A DNA stretch of 56,476 nucleotides from JBDTDV01 sp039922875 (GTDB lineage: Bacteria > Actinomycetota > Actinomycetes > Actinomycetales > Microbacteriaceae): positions 1 to 56,476 of the forward strand of contig JBDTDV010000010.1 of the NCBI GenBank assembly GCA_039922875.1, written 5' to 3'. Shown in pieces: positions 36,353 to 45,151 of the stretch. Position 1 is the stretch's first letter; every line of letters starts with the position of its first letter. The notes under the pieces were generated by a model. It worked only from the letters and a program-made list of their open reading frames with translations. It made no database searches and was not told the origin of the DNA. The position numbers were made by a program, and so were the translations under genes.

Positions 36353-36358
36353 ATTGTA
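36353..36358 (-). promoter_or_regulatory. -10 box (TACAAT) of the GntR gene, leaderless type
   Basis: TACAAT on the minus strand ends 7 bases before the ATG at 36345. Confidence 0.55.
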
Positions 36359-36375
36359 GGGCAATAGATCAACCT

Positions 36376-37413
36376 CTATCCGAGCTGTACCGCCGCCCAC
36401 GCCAGTACGGCGATCAGCGTCCAGGAGGCGAGCGCGACCACGAGTGCGCGCCATCCGGTCGTGACCAGTTCTCCCAGCCGCACCGCGGTGCCCAGGCCGA
36501 AAAGTGCCATCGCCAGCAACGCGGTCTGCGCGGTATCGGCCAGATCGGTGATCGGGGCCGGCAGCGGCACGAAGGTCCGGATCAGCACGGCGGCGATGAA
36601 GCCGGCCACGAACAATGGCAGGATCGGCGGGCGCGTGCCGCCGACTGCCGGCACACCCTCGCGACGGCGCACCACGACAGAGGTGATCGCCACCATGGGT
36701 GCGAGCATCAGCACCCGGGTGAGCTTGACGACGATGGCGACAGCCAGCGCGGCCGACCCGGCCACCTGGGCGGTCGCGACCACCTGCCCGACGTCGTGCA
36801 CGCTGGCACCCACCCAGTGCCCGAATTGCACGGCATCCAAGCCGAGCGGATGCCACAGCAGCGGCAGCACGGCGATCGCCAAGGTTCCGCAGAGGGTGAC
36901 CAGCGCGACCGGGGTCGCGGTCTCCCGATCCTTCGCCCTGACCACCCCGCTCATCGCGCCGATAGCCGATGCGCCGCAGATCGAGAATCCGGTGGCGATC
37001 AGCAGCGGCTGGTGCCCCGGCAGCCGCAGCAGCCGCCCAAGCGACAGCGTCACCACGAAGGTGATCACCAGGACCACGATCACCGTGAGAATCGACACCC
37101 ACCCCAGCCGCGCGATGTCGATCAGACTCAGCTTGAGGCCGAGCAGAACGATGCCCGCTCGCATCAGCTTCTTGGCAGAAAATGACAGTCCAGGGGCAAG
37201 ACCGCCGGTGAGCGCGCGCGTCGCGAACGGCAGTTGGGCCACCAAGATCCCCAGCCCAACCGCGGCAGTCAGCAGCGGCACGGCCGGGATCAGAAGGTGG
37301 ATGCCCCAGGCCAGCAGCGCCGCCGCGCCGCTAACCATTACCCCGGGCAGCCACGGCGGGATCCGGTGGCGAAGCGTCGTTCGAAGAGAGGAAGTCGATG
37401 TCACGGCATCCAC
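36376..37413 (-). CDS. YeiH/UPF0324 family membrane protein (putative sulfate/sulfite exporter)
   Basis: 345 aa with about ten hydrophobic segments. Family blocks are FATRALTGGLAPGLSFSAKKLMRAGIVLLGLKLSL, ATGFSICGASAIGAMSGV, GHWVGASVHDVGQVVA and FGLGTAVRLGELVTTGWR. Divergent from a LysR-type gene, the same pairing as yeiE/yeiH of enterobacteria, where YeiE responds to sulfite. The GTG at 37413 is a best guess; another GTG three codons later is possible. Confidence 0.85.
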   Translation of the reverse strand: MDAVTSTSSLRTTLRHRIPPWLPGVMVSGAAALLAWGIHLLIPAVPLLTAAVGLGILVAQLPFATRALTGGLAPGLSFSAKKLMRAGIVLLGLKLSLIDIARLGWVSILTVIVVLVITFVVTLSLGRLLRLPGHQPLLIATGFSICGASAIGAMSGVVRAKDRETATPVALVTLCGTLAIAVLPLLWHPLGLDAVQFGHWVGASVHDVGQVVATAQVAGSAALAVAIVVKLTRVLMLAPMVAITSVVVRRREGVPAVGGTRPPILPLFVAGFIAAVLIRTFVPLPAPITDLADTAQTALLAMALFGLGTAVRLGELVTTGWRALVVALASWTLIAVLAWAAVQLG

Positions 37414-37451
37414 TCTTGCGCCAATCGCGGCCGGTGAGTAGATGCCGTACT

Positions 37452-37467
37452 GTTGTCGGGTCACAAC
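37452..37467. promoter_or_regulatory. Candidate LysR box (T-N11-A) between yeiH and the LysR gene
   Basis: GTTGT and ACAAC form a 5-bp inverted repeat with a 6-base centre, giving the T-N11-A pattern of LysR sites, 25 bases upstream of the LysR start. Short, so it could be chance. Confidence 0.35.
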
Positions 37468-37491
37468 TGCTGCTTGTGAAAGGAGGAGCGA

Positions 37492-38424
37492 ATGCTCGGA
37501 CCACACGTGCCGGACCTCTCCGCGCTGCAGATGCTGGTCGCGGTGAGCGAGCTCGGCAGCCTCACCCGGGCCGGCTCCCGGCTCGGCGTTTCGCAGCAAG
37601 CGGTCTCATCCCGAATGCGCGCGCTGGAGGGTCAGGTCGGAGCGTCCCTGATCGTCCGGTCTTCTCGCGGGTCGCGGCTGACCCCGACCGGATTGGTCGT
37701 GGCCGGGTGGGCCGCGGAGGTACTGTCGGCAGCCGAGCGGCTGGATGCTGGAATCGACACGATCCGGTTCGAGACGCTGCGTCGGCTCGATGTCGCGGCC
37801 AGCCTCACTATTGCCGAATACCTCTTACCGCGCTGGCTGGTGACGCTACGTGATCGACAGGAGTCGACCGGGCGGGTGGCAACCCGGATCCGCCTGACCG
37901 CCGCCAACAGCGAGCAGGTGATCGCCCTGGTGCGTGCCGGTACGGTGCCGCTCGGCTTCATCGAGACCCCGGAGCTCCCGCCCGATCTGCGAACGGAACC
38001 AATCGGGCAGGACGTGTTGCGGGTCGCAGTCGCGCCTGGCCATCCGTGGGCACGCCGCCGCACGCCGCTGACCGTGGCCGAGCTGGCCGGCACCGCGCTG
38101 ATCACCCGGGAGGAGGGGTCCGGCACCCGAAAAGCGATGGAATACCTGATCGAGCGGGCGCTGCCGAACGGTACTCTGGCGCCGCCCCGGTTGGAGCATT
38201 CCAGCACCGCCGCCGTCCGTACGGCGATCGCTTCGGGGCTGGCACCCGGTGTGCTCAGTTCGCTTGCGATCGCGGATGATCTGGCGCTGGGCCGTCTGGT
38301 CGCGGTCGAGGTGACCGGGATCACACTGCGGCGGACGCTGACGGCGGTCTGGTCGAGCGGCCAGCCGTCCCCGGTGCCCGCGCAGGAGCTGATCGCAATC
38401 GCGCGCCAGCCCGCGCTGAGGTGA
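37492..38424 (+). CDS. LysR-family transcriptional regulator (YeiE/CysB-like context)
   Basis: 310 aa. N-terminal helix-turn-helix (LQMLVAVSELGSLTRAGSRLGVSQQAVSSRMRALE) and a C-terminal periplasmic-binding-like effector domain. The ATG has a strong ribosome site AAAGGAGGAG at 5-base spacing. It very likely controls the divergent yeiH-type exporter gene. Confidence 0.9.
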   Translation: MLGPHVPDLSALQMLVAVSELGSLTRAGSRLGVSQQAVSSRMRALEGQVGASLIVRSSRGSRLTPTGLVVAGWAAEVLSAAERLDAGIDTIRFETLRRLDVAASLTIAEYLLPRWLVTLRDRQESTGRVATRIRLTAANSEQVIALVRAGTVPLGFIETPELPPDLRTEPIGQDVLRVAVAPGHPWARRRTPLTVAELAGTALITREEGSGTRKAMEYLIERALPNGTLAPPRLEHSSTAAVRTAIASGLAPGVLSSLAIADDLALGRLVAVEVTGITLRRTLTAVWSSGQPSPVPAQELIAIARQPALR

Positions 38425-38493
38425 GCAGCCCGGCGAGCAGACGGGTACCCAGCGAAAACAGCCGGGCGTGGTGGCGACGGCGAACAGTGAGCC

Positions 38494-39351
38494 CTAGCCG
38501 GCCGCCAGCTCGCGGGCTCTGGCCAGCGCGGCATCGGTCGCCCTGGTGAAGAGGTCATGCAACCCGGCGGTTTCCAGCACCTGCACCGCGCGCTCGGTCG
38601 TGCCATGCGGACTGGTCACCTGACGGCGCAACTCCGCAGGCGCTGCATCGGATGCTGCCAGCAGCTCGGCTGCCCCGCGGAACGTGCCATTGACCAACAG
38701 CGCCGCTTGCTCCGCGGTGAAGCCCTTGTCAAGCGCGGCAGCGGTGAGCTGCTCGATCAGATAGAAGACGTAAGCGGGGCCGGACCCCGAAATCGTGCTG
38801 AGGGCATCCAGCTGGCTCTCGGGCACCTCGACCACTTCGCCGACCGTTTCGAAGAGGCTGCGCGCGACGGCCAGGTCATCCGCACTGGATCGGCTCCCGG
38901 CACTGATGCCGGTGACGGCCAGGCCCACCACGGCCGGGGTGTTCGGCATCGAGCGGATCACCGAAACCCGCTCGGGCAGGAGCCGTTCGAAGGTCGCGGC
39001 CGGTACCCCGGCGGCGACACTGATCACCAGTGTGCCCGGCTCCAACGCATCGGCGATCTCGGCGAGCAAGTCCGGCACCAGGTGCGGTTTGACCGCCACC
39101 AGCACGATTCCCGCGTGAGCGACGGCCCGCCGATTTGCGTCCCTATCGTCTTCGGTGGCGAACGACAGCACCCCCTCGGTGTCGGCCAGTTCCTCGGCGC
39201 GTGTCCGGGAACGATTGGTGGCCCGGATGCCGCCGGCCACCTCGACGCCCGGCTTCAGCAGCCCGTTGAGGATGGCCCGCCCCATCGATCCCGCACCGAG
39301 GATGGCGATGGCTGGCAAGTGGACGCGGATGCTGTCGGTCGGCGTGGTCAT
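38494..39351 (-). CDS. proC: Pyrroline-5-carboxylate reductase
   Basis: 285 aa. Rossmann start IAILGAGSMGRAILNGLL; later blocks VLVAVKPHLV, IRSMPNTPAVVG and the C-terminal signature ISGSGPAYVFYLIEQLTAAALDKGF and VTSPHGTTERAV. Last step of proline synthesis. The ATG follows TAGGCT by 6 bases. Single gene, convergent with the LysR gene. Confidence 0.95.
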   Translation of the reverse strand: MTTPTDSIRVHLPAIAILGAGSMGRAILNGLLKPGVEVAGGIRATNRSRTRAEELADTEGVLSFATEDDRDANRRAVAHAGIVLVAVKPHLVPDLLAEIADALEPGTLVISVAAGVPAATFERLLPERVSVIRSMPNTPAVVGLAVTGISAGSRSSADDLAVARSLFETVGEVVEVPESQLDALSTISGSGPAYVFYLIEQLTAAALDKGFTAEQAALLVNGTFRGAAELLAASDAAPAELRRQVTSPHGTTERAVQVLETAGLHDLFTRATDAALARARELAAG

Positions 39352-39357
39352 GCTCTT

Positions 39358-39363
39358 AGCCTA
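39358..39363 (-). promoter_or_regulatory. -10 box (TAGGCT) of proC, leaderless type
   Basis: TAGGCT on the minus strand ends 6 bases before the proC ATG. Confidence 0.6.
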
Positions 39364-39407
39364 AGCACCTGGGATCCTCCGCTCTCACCGTAACTGGCAT
39401 CTGCGGC

Positions 39408-39920
39408 TCAGTGGTCCTTGCCCTTGTTTCCCTTGTCGTTGTTCCCCTTATCGTTGTTCCCCTTGTCGTTATTCCCCTTGTCGTTGTTCCCCTTATCACC
39501 CTGGTTACCGGGCTGCTGCGTAGCTGGCACCGACTCATCGGGCACGGTCTGCGGGGCAGGGCTTGGGGCGGGTAATGCCGAAACCAGATCAGCTCGCACC
39601 AAATCGATGGACGCCTGAATTCGTGCGGAGCGCGCAGCGTCCACCGAGCCGGATGCCGTCGCCTCGTTCAACTGAGCTTGCAGGGCATCAAGTTCGGCGA
39701 TCGCCTGTTCCACCTGCCCGGCCGCGGCGGAGCCGGTGACTGCAGCCACGGACTGCTGTAGCTGCCCAGCGGCCCCTGGTGAGAAGTCCGGTTCGGCCTG
39801 CACGCAGCCGGTCAAGGCCGCGACGATCAAAAGGCCGGTCCAACACAATCCCGCACCGCGCATTGCTGCGGTACCCCACCTGCGCGACGGGCTGGCAGAG
39901 TGTTCCGGATCCACGATCAC
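39408..39920 (-). CDS. Small lipoprotein with helical core and GNNDKG-repeat tail
   Basis: 170 aa. The lipobox is LTGC after a hydrophobic stretch. The helical core (QLQQSVAAVTG to RIQASIDLVRADLVSAL) has the same layout as the neighbouring lipoprotein. The tail repeats NNDKG four times from a 15-bp DNA unit (about 39420-39490). Start GTG 39920 has AAGGAAG at 8 bases; an ATG at 39863 directly before the signal peptide is the alternative. Function unknown; the link to the kinase gene suggests a surface or signalling role. Confidence 0.72.
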   Translation of the reverse strand: MIVDPEHSASPSRRWGTAAMRGAGLCWTGLLIVAALTGCVQAEPDFSPGAAGQLQQSVAAVTGSAAAGQVEQAIAELDALQAQLNEATASGSVDAARSARIQASIDLVRADLVSALPAPSPAPQTVPDESVPATQQPGNQGDKGNNDKGNNDKGNNDKGNNDKGNKGKDH

Positions 39921-40034
39921 TTGGGTGTCTTCCTTTGCACTGGCTTGCGCCCGGGGCACGGGCCCTGGCCTGGCCTCGGATCGGCCTCCACCATGGTAAC
40001 CACCGATGTCTGGAACCCCGCCGGGCACGTTTCG

Positions 40035-40646
40035 CTACCCGGTACGGGACCCGATCCCCGTTCCATCCACGACACCGCCCGCTGCCGGGTCGCCCGCGGG
40101 TGGGGTTGCCGGCGGGGTTACCGGCGGCTCGACGGGGGGCATGGTCGGCTCGGTGCTGGGTGCCGGCGAGCTGGGAGCCGTGCGGGTCGGCGCGGGCGTC
40201 GGCACCGTGGACGGTGCCGCGCTCGGTGGCGCGGAAGGAGCGGGCGTTGCCGGCGGCGCAGACGTGTCTGAGCCGCCTGACCCGCCTGTGGTTGGTGTTC
40301 CGGTTACCGGCATAGCCGCGACCAGGTCTGCCCGAACGAGGTCGATCGATGCTTGGATTCGCGCGGAACGAGCTGCCGATACCGAGCCGGATGCCGCTAA
40401 CTCCTTCAACTGGGTCTGCAGCCGGTCCAGCGCGGTCAGAGCGACTTGAACCTGGTTCGCGGCGGCTGCTTTCGTGACCGCGGCCACCGAGCTCTGCAGC
40501 TGGGTCGCTGCGGCAACCTCAATTGCCGGAGCGGCGGTTGTGCAGGCGGTAAGCGTCGCAGCCGAGAGCAGCACCGCGGCGCAGAACGCCGCGATCCGCA
40601 CCGCCCAGGCCGTTGCGCCGGTTCGGGCCGCGTTGTGGCCAATCAT
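40035..40646 (-). CDS. Small lipoprotein with helical core and Pro/Thr-rich tail
   Basis: 203 aa. The signal peptide ends with the lipobox LTAC. The core, about 70 residues (TQLQSSVAAVTKAAAANQV to ARSARIQASIDLVRADLVAA), is paralogous to the other lipoprotein, with near identity over the SARIQASIDLVRADLV stretch. A long Pro/Ala/Thr/Ser tail follows that may span the cell wall. The ATG overlaps the kinase stop by 4 bases, so the two are translated together and should act together. Confidence 0.8.
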   Translation of the reverse strand: MIGHNAARTGATAWAVRIAAFCAAVLLSAATLTACTTAAPAIEVAAATQLQSSVAAVTKAAAANQVQVALTALDRLQTQLKELAASGSVSAARSARIQASIDLVRADLVAAMPVTGTPTTGGSGGSDTSAPPATPAPSAPPSAAPSTVPTPAPTRTAPSSPAPSTEPTMPPVEPPVTPPATPPAGDPAAGGVVDGTGIGSRTG

Positions 40647-42010
40647 GGTGTCACGCTCCCCTGTAGCTGCTTGAGATGCGTGCCGAGTGTGCCGGGAACA
40701 GGGGGGTACGAGGGCGAGGAGGTTGGCGCCGGCGCAGGGGCGGTCGCCCAGGCCAGCGCCCCACCGGCCGCGGCGACAACGATTGCAGCGCCGGCAATCC
40801 ACGCCCAGAGCCGGCCACGACTGCGCTTACCCTGTCGCCCGTGCCGGGCGGCGGGACCATTCCGCGTCTCACTGGGCGCACCGGGTGCCGTCATCACCTG
40901 CGTCAGGAATTCAGAGTCGGTTCCACTGGCCGAGGCCTGCCCCAGCACCGCGGTTGGAGCGGTTGGAATGGCTGGGTCGAGATATCCGGTCGACGCAGTC
41001 GCAGCAGAGTTCCCGGTCGCAGCAGAGTTTTCGGTCGCAGCAGAGTTTTCGGTCAGGTCACCGTTCTGGGCAGACTCGGTTTGCCTGGTCGATCCGACCC
41101 ACTCGGCTGAGGTCGCCGGGGACGCCCCAGGCACGCCGGAATCCGATGTCCGGGACCGATTCCGGGCGTTGACGGCGACCGCCATCGGCAGCGGCCGCTC
41201 TGCCGGATCCATCGCCGTCATCCGGGTCAAGAGTTCACGCCACCCCGGGTCGATGGTCTCCGGCAGTGCCGGAGCATGGAGCAGACGAGCGCTGAGCGCC
41301 TCAACGTGCGGACCGGGGAAAGCCACCTTACCCGTCAACGCCTCCAGGAGCACAAGGCCAAGCGAATACACATCCGTCGCCGGGCCCACGGCGCTGCCGC
41401 GAGCCTGCTCCGGACTGAGATAATGGGCTGTGCCCAGAACGATGCCGGTTGAGGTGAGCCTGGCCCCGTCGACGAGCCGGGCAATGCCCAGATCGGCGAG
41501 CTTGGCATGAAACATCCGGTCTGGCAGATCTGAGTGCGCCAGCAGAATGTTGGCCGGTTTGATATCGCGATGCACGATGCCTTTGCCGTGCATGTAATGC
41601 AGTGCCTCGGCGATGTCGGCACCGATGTGGGCGACCTCCTCGGCCGGAAGCGGTGACGGCCGCACGTCACGCAACGTCGGGCCGTCGACCAACTCCATCA
41701 CGAGGAAGGCTCGCTCACCGGTTGACGAGCGTTCCACGCCGGCATCGATCAGGCCGACCAGCGCGTAGTGCTGCAGCGCGGCGAGGGTGTCAATCTCATT
41801 GCGCTGACGGCTCAGTTCATCGGCATCCGTAGATCCCGGGGCCATCAGCTTGACCGCTACCTCGCGTGGCAACCGGGTGTCCTCGGCCCGGTAGACGACC
41901 GCCATCCCGCCGCGACCGATCGCAGACACGGCACGGTAGCGCCCGCCGATGAGGCTTCCGATGACGTCATCGCCTGCTTCGGCGGGTCGAGTCTTCCCGC
42001 TGTTGGGCAC
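40643..42010 (-). CDS. Membrane Ser/Thr protein kinase (PknB-like) with a very short extracellular tail
   Basis: 455 aa. Kinase domain about residues 20-280: Gly loop IGRGGMAVVY, Lys in VAVKLM, HRDIKPANILL, metal loop ADLGIA (DLG instead of DFG), GTAHYLSPEQA. A juxtamembrane linker with an 18-bp DNA repeat (ENSAAT x3) leads to one membrane helix (WAWIAGAAIVVAAAGGALAW). Only about 30 residues lie outside, with no PASTA domains, ending in KQLQGSVTP; QLQ.SV recurs in the core of the lipoproteins encoded next. The GTG has GGGAGG at 4 bases. Confidence 0.92.
   Translation of the reverse strand: MPNSGKTRPAEAGDDVIGSLIGGRYRAVSAIGRGGMAVVYRAEDTRLPREVAVKLMAPGSTDADELSRQRNEIDTLAALQHYALVGLIDAGVERSSTGERAFLVMELVDGPTLRDVRPSPLPAEEVAHIGADIAEALHYMHGKGIVHRDIKPANILLAHSDLPDRMFHAKLADLGIARLVDGARLTSTGIVLGTAHYLSPEQARGSAVGPATDVYSLGLVLLEALTGKVAFPGPHVEALSARLLHAPALPETIDPGWRELLTRMTAMDPAERPLPMAVAVNARNRSRTSDSGVPGASPATSAEWVGSTRQTESAQNGDLTENSAATENSAATGNSAATASTGYLDPAIPTAPTAVLGQASASGTDSEFLTQVMTAPGAPSETRNGPAARHGRQGKRSRGRLWAWIAGAAIVVAAAGGALAWATAPAPAPTSSPSYPPVPGTLGTHLKQLQGSVTP
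40998..41051. repeat. Three tandem 18-bp units in the kinase linker
   Basis: GTCGCAGCAGAGTTTTCG is present three times (the first copy with two changes), encoding the ENSAAT repeats on the minus strand. Confidence 0.85.
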
Positions 42011-42097
42011 ACGGCCTCCCTTGCGCTGACGTTCGTGCGGCCACCCCTATGCTAACCGCCGATTCCGATCCGCGCCTGGCCCGAGAGCGCCGACGAA

Positions 42098-42130
42098 CCG
42101 CAGACAAGCCGCAGACAAGCCGCAGACGAG
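42098..42130. repeat. Three tandem 11-bp units upstream of the kinase gene
   Basis: CCGCAGACAAG twice, then CCGCAGACGAG. The 224-base gap between the kinase start and the FadH-like gene's stop also holds two copies of GCGCACCGGCGG near 42182-42212 and, on the minus strand, a possible kinase -10 TAGCAT about 40 bases upstream of its GTG. No gene is seen there. Confidence 0.8.
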
Positions 42131-42234
42131 GCGCGCGTGCGCTCAGATGGGCGCAACCTCGGCCGCTCCGCGCCCAGTTCAGCGCACCGGCGGCCACTGG
42201 GCGCACCGGCGGATATACCGGACAGCTGGCCGGG

Positions 42235-44328
42235 TCAGCCGGCCGCGGGCAACGCGGCGGCGATCGCGGCAGCGGCGCGCAGACCCTGATCGAAGGCGAC
42301 CACGGCGTTGGTCCCGGATGCCGCGAGCGCGCCGCCGATGACCGTGTGCGCGATCCCTGCGGCAGCCAGCCCACCGGCCAGCGCGTCATTGCTCTCCTGG
42401 CCGGCTGCGACCACGACAGTGTCGGCCTCGATGTGTTCCCGGATGCCGTCGCGCTCGACCCAGACCCCGCCGGAGTCGATAGCCTGGTAGGTCACGTCGG
42501 TCACGGTACGCACTCCCGCCCTGCGGATGGCCGAGACGACGGCCCATCGGGTGGTGGCGCCCATGCCTGCGCCGATCGCCCCGGCGCGGCGCATCAGGGT
42601 GACCCGCCGCGCCGACGGGCCAAGGGTTCCGTCGGCAAGCCCGTTGGCGATGAGGAAGGATTCGCGCCCATTGGTGATCGGGGCGGGGCACCCGAAGACC
42701 GACCCGGCACGGACCGCACAGAGCAGGTGTGCGAGATCGACACCGATACCGCCGGCGCCGATGATCGCGACGGCGTCGCCGACGGCATCCGGGTTGCGGA
42801 ATGCGTGCGCATAGTCCAACACCAGCGGGAGGCCGGCGCCGGGAACCGCGATGCCACGCGGATGCACCCCGGTGGATACCACGACGTGGTCGAACCCGGC
42901 CAATTTCGCGGCATTAGCGATCGACACGCCGAGCTTTACTCGCACCCCGAGCCGAGCGAGTTCGTGCTCGAAGTACCGCACAGTCTCCAGGAAGTCGGAC
43001 TTGCCCGGCACCATCCCGGCCATCAAGAACTGGCCTCCGATCCGCTGGCCGGCTTCGAAGAGGCTGACCAGCGCGCCGGCGTCCGCCAGCGCCCTGGCTG
43101 CCTCCATTCCGGCCGGCCCTGCGCCGACGACGGCCACGCGCGCCGAGGTCCGCGGCAGCACGGAGAACTCGAGTTCCCGGCCTGCGGTCGGATTGACCAA
43201 GCAGGACACCGGTTCCCGGCCAAGCGAACGGTCGATGCACGCCTCATTGCAGCCGATACAGGTGTTTACCAGGGTCGGATGCCCGGCGAACGATTTCGAC
43301 AGGATTCGCGGGTCGGCCAGGAACGGGCGCGCCAGGGAGACCAGGTCAACGACCCCTGAGCCGAGAATCCTCTCGGCCTGGTCGAGGGACACGATCCGAT
43401 TGGCGGCGATCACCGGAACGGCAGCCGCGGCCTCGACCAACGCGGTCTTCACCCGGGCGGCCACCGGCACCCAGGCACCGTGCGGCACCAGGGACTGCAC
43501 GGTCGGCACTCTGGACTCGTGCCAGCCGATACCCACGTCGATGGCATCGGCGCCGGCCCGCACGCAGGCGATGGCCAGCGCATCCGCCTCCTCTGGTGTC
43601 GAGGAGCCGGGCACAAGGTCGGCTCCGGACAGGCGCATCAGCATCGGCGTCGAGCCAAGCGCGTGGCGCACCGCGCGCGCCACCGCCACCGGGAACTCCC
43701 GACGGCGCGCCGGATCCCCACCCCAGGCGTCGTCTCGCAGGTTGGTGACCGGGGAGGCGAATTGATTCAGCAGATAGCCCTCCGAGCCCATCACCTCGAC
43801 GGCATCGAAACCGAGCGCCACGGCGACCTCGGCAGCCGCCTGGAAGTCGGCGATCGTCGCCGCGATCTGCGCATCCGTCATTGCGTCCGGCGTGTCCCTG
43901 GAGTAGCCGCTGTACACCGCGGACGGTGCAACCGGGGAGAGCCCGAACGCCGAGCGCGAGGCGTATCGGCCGGCGTGGAACAGTTGCAGCCCGATCAAGC
44001 CGCCGGCGTCATGCACCGCGGTGACCACCTTGCGCCAGCGGTCCTGGTGCGCTGTCTCCCTGATCAGCGTGTAGCCGGCGCCGCCGGCGCCCTCCTGGTT
44101 CACCGCCGCTGCGCCGGTGATGATCAGCCCGGCACCACCGCGAACCCGCTCAACATAGAACGCAGCCAGCGCCCGGGGGTCGGCTAGCTCTCGGTTCAGG
44201 TGCATCGAGCCCATCATGATCCGGTGCGGCAGGCGCAAGCTGCCCAGGCGAACCGGCGACTGCAGCATCGGGTAACGCTGCGCCGGCGAGCCAAATGCCG
44301 CAATGCCCTGCGGCGCTGCTGGCGGCAT
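42235..44328 (-). CDS. 2,4-Dienoyl-CoA reductase-like Fe-S flavoprotein (FadH/old-yellow-enzyme family)
   Basis: 697 aa. Residues about 20-350 form the FMN TIM barrel (RIMMGSMHLNREL; GLQLFHAGRYA; GFDAVEVMGSEGYLLNQFASP; SLARPFLADP). A 4Fe-4S loop follows (CIGCNEACIDRSLGREPVSC), then a FAD/NAD(P) half (VAVVGAGPAGMEAARALA; AIIGAGGIGVDLAHLL). FadH-type enzymes reduce conjugated dienoyl-CoA thioesters. As last gene of the operon with the EPSPS-like/ligase fusion, a dienyl-CoA of a six-membered ring is a reasonable substrate (inference). Its ATG is 1 base after the preceding gene's stop. Confidence 0.9.
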   Translation of the reverse strand: MPPAAPQGIAAFGSPAQRYPMLQSPVRLGSLRLPHRIMMGSMHLNRELADPRALAAFYVERVRGGAGLIITGAAAVNQEGAGGAGYTLIRETAHQDRWRKVVTAVHDAGGLIGLQLFHAGRYASRSAFGLSPVAPSAVYSGYSRDTPDAMTDAQIAATIADFQAAAEVAVALGFDAVEVMGSEGYLLNQFASPVTNLRDDAWGGDPARRREFPVAVARAVRHALGSTPMLMRLSGADLVPGSSTPEEADALAIACVRAGADAIDVGIGWHESRVPTVQSLVPHGAWVPVAARVKTALVEAAAAVPVIAANRIVSLDQAERILGSGVVDLVSLARPFLADPRILSKSFAGHPTLVNTCIGCNEACIDRSLGREPVSCLVNPTAGRELEFSVLPRTSARVAVVGAGPAGMEAARALADAGALVSLFEAGQRIGGQFLMAGMVPGKSDFLETVRYFEHELARLGVRVKLGVSIANAAKLAGFDHVVVSTGVHPRGIAVPGAGLPLVLDYAHAFRNPDAVGDAVAIIGAGGIGVDLAHLLCAVRAGSVFGCPAPITNGRESFLIANGLADGTLGPSARRVTLMRRAGAIGAGMGATTRWAVVSAIRRAGVRTVTDVTYQAIDSGGVWVERDGIREHIEADTVVVAAGQESNDALAGGLAAAGIAHTVIGGALAASGTNAVVAFDQGLRAAAAIAAALPAAG

Positions 44329-44329
44329 C

Positions 44330-45151
44330 TCAGCCCCTGGTCGGTCGCGGCGGCAGGCTGATCGGCTCGGTGGTGTCGTGGTAATACGGCGGCCCGGCGA
44401 CGGTCATCCCGCCATCAACGACGATCGTCTGCCCGGTAATGTAAGCGGATTTCGGCGAGAGCAGAAACTCGATCGCATTCGCCATGTCGTCCACGGTTCC
44501 CGGCCGCCCGAGCGGGATCTTCTCCAGCACCGTCTGCATCGGCGCCATCCCCGGGATGGTGTAAAAGTACTCCAGCGAGTCGGAGTCGATCAGGCCGCCG
44601 TTGACCGCGTTGACATTGATCCCGTAGCCGGCGAACTCCACCGCCATGAACCGGACGAACGACTCGATCGCCGCCTTGTACGAGCCGAGCGCCGCGTAGG
44701 TTGGGAAACCGCGCATGCTGCCGTAGCTGGAGACCGCAACGATGCGGCCGCCGGCATCCATCAGCGTGATCGCCTCCTGCGCACCCAGCACGAACGGCCG
44801 CAGATTCGTCGCATAGGAGCGGTCGAGATGATGCACCTTGAGATCGACGATCTTTTTGAATGCGGATGCCGCCGCGTTGTTGACGAAGAAATCGAGCCGA
44901 CCATAATGCTGGGCTACGGTATCAAACAGCCGGGTGATCGCCTCAGGGTCCTCCACGTCAGCCTGTACGGCCAATGCGTCCCCTCCGGCCTCCCGCGCCG
45001 CCGCGACCACCTGGTCGGCAAGGTCGGCGTTCTTGCGGTAGTTGACCACGACGCTGGCCCCCTCTGCCGCTAGTTTCAACGCCAGGCACTTGCCGATGCC
45101 GCGCGAGGAGCCGGTGATCAGGGCGACCGTGCCTGAGTACGCGCCGCTCAC
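44330..45151 (-). CDS. Short-chain dehydrogenase of the FabL/ChcA enoyl-thioester reductase type
   Basis: 273 aa. Cofactor loop TGSSRGIGK, NNAAAS, and an active site spaced as Tyr-x6-Lys (YAALGSYK) instead of the usual Tyr-x3-Lys, as in FabL enoyl-ACP reductases. The C-terminal NAVNGGLIDSDSLEYF and TGQTIVVDGG also match FabL. 1-Cyclohexenylcarbonyl-CoA reductase (ChcA) of Streptomyces collinus is an SDR of about this size, so a ChcA-like role is proposed from context. The GTG start overlaps the acyl-CoA dehydrogenase stop by 4 bases. Confidence 0.87.
   Translation of the reverse strand: MSGAYSGTVALITGSSRGIGKCLALKLAAEGASVVVNYRKNADLADQVVAAAREAGGDALAVQADVEDPEAITRLFDTVAQHYGRLDFFVNNAAASAFKKIVDLKVHHLDRSYATNLRPFVLGAQEAITLMDAGGRIVAVSSYGSMRGFPTYAALGSYKAAIESFVRFMAVEFAGYGINVNAVNGGLIDSDSLEYFYTIPGMAPMQTVLEKIPLGRPGTVDDMANAIEFLLSPKSAYITGQTIVVDGGMTVAGPPYYHDTTEPISLPPRPTRG

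Noticed and set aside
38425..38493. GCCCGGC/GCCGGGC inverted repeat between lysR and proC as a shared terminator
   Set aside because: The 26-base loop and the lack of a T tract make a working intrinsic terminator doubtful.
40643..42010. DLG in place of DFG, suggesting a dead kinase
   Set aside because: The Gly loop, VAVK Lys, HRDIKPAN loop and GTAHYLSPEQ are intact, and DLG is common in active bacterial kinases of this family.
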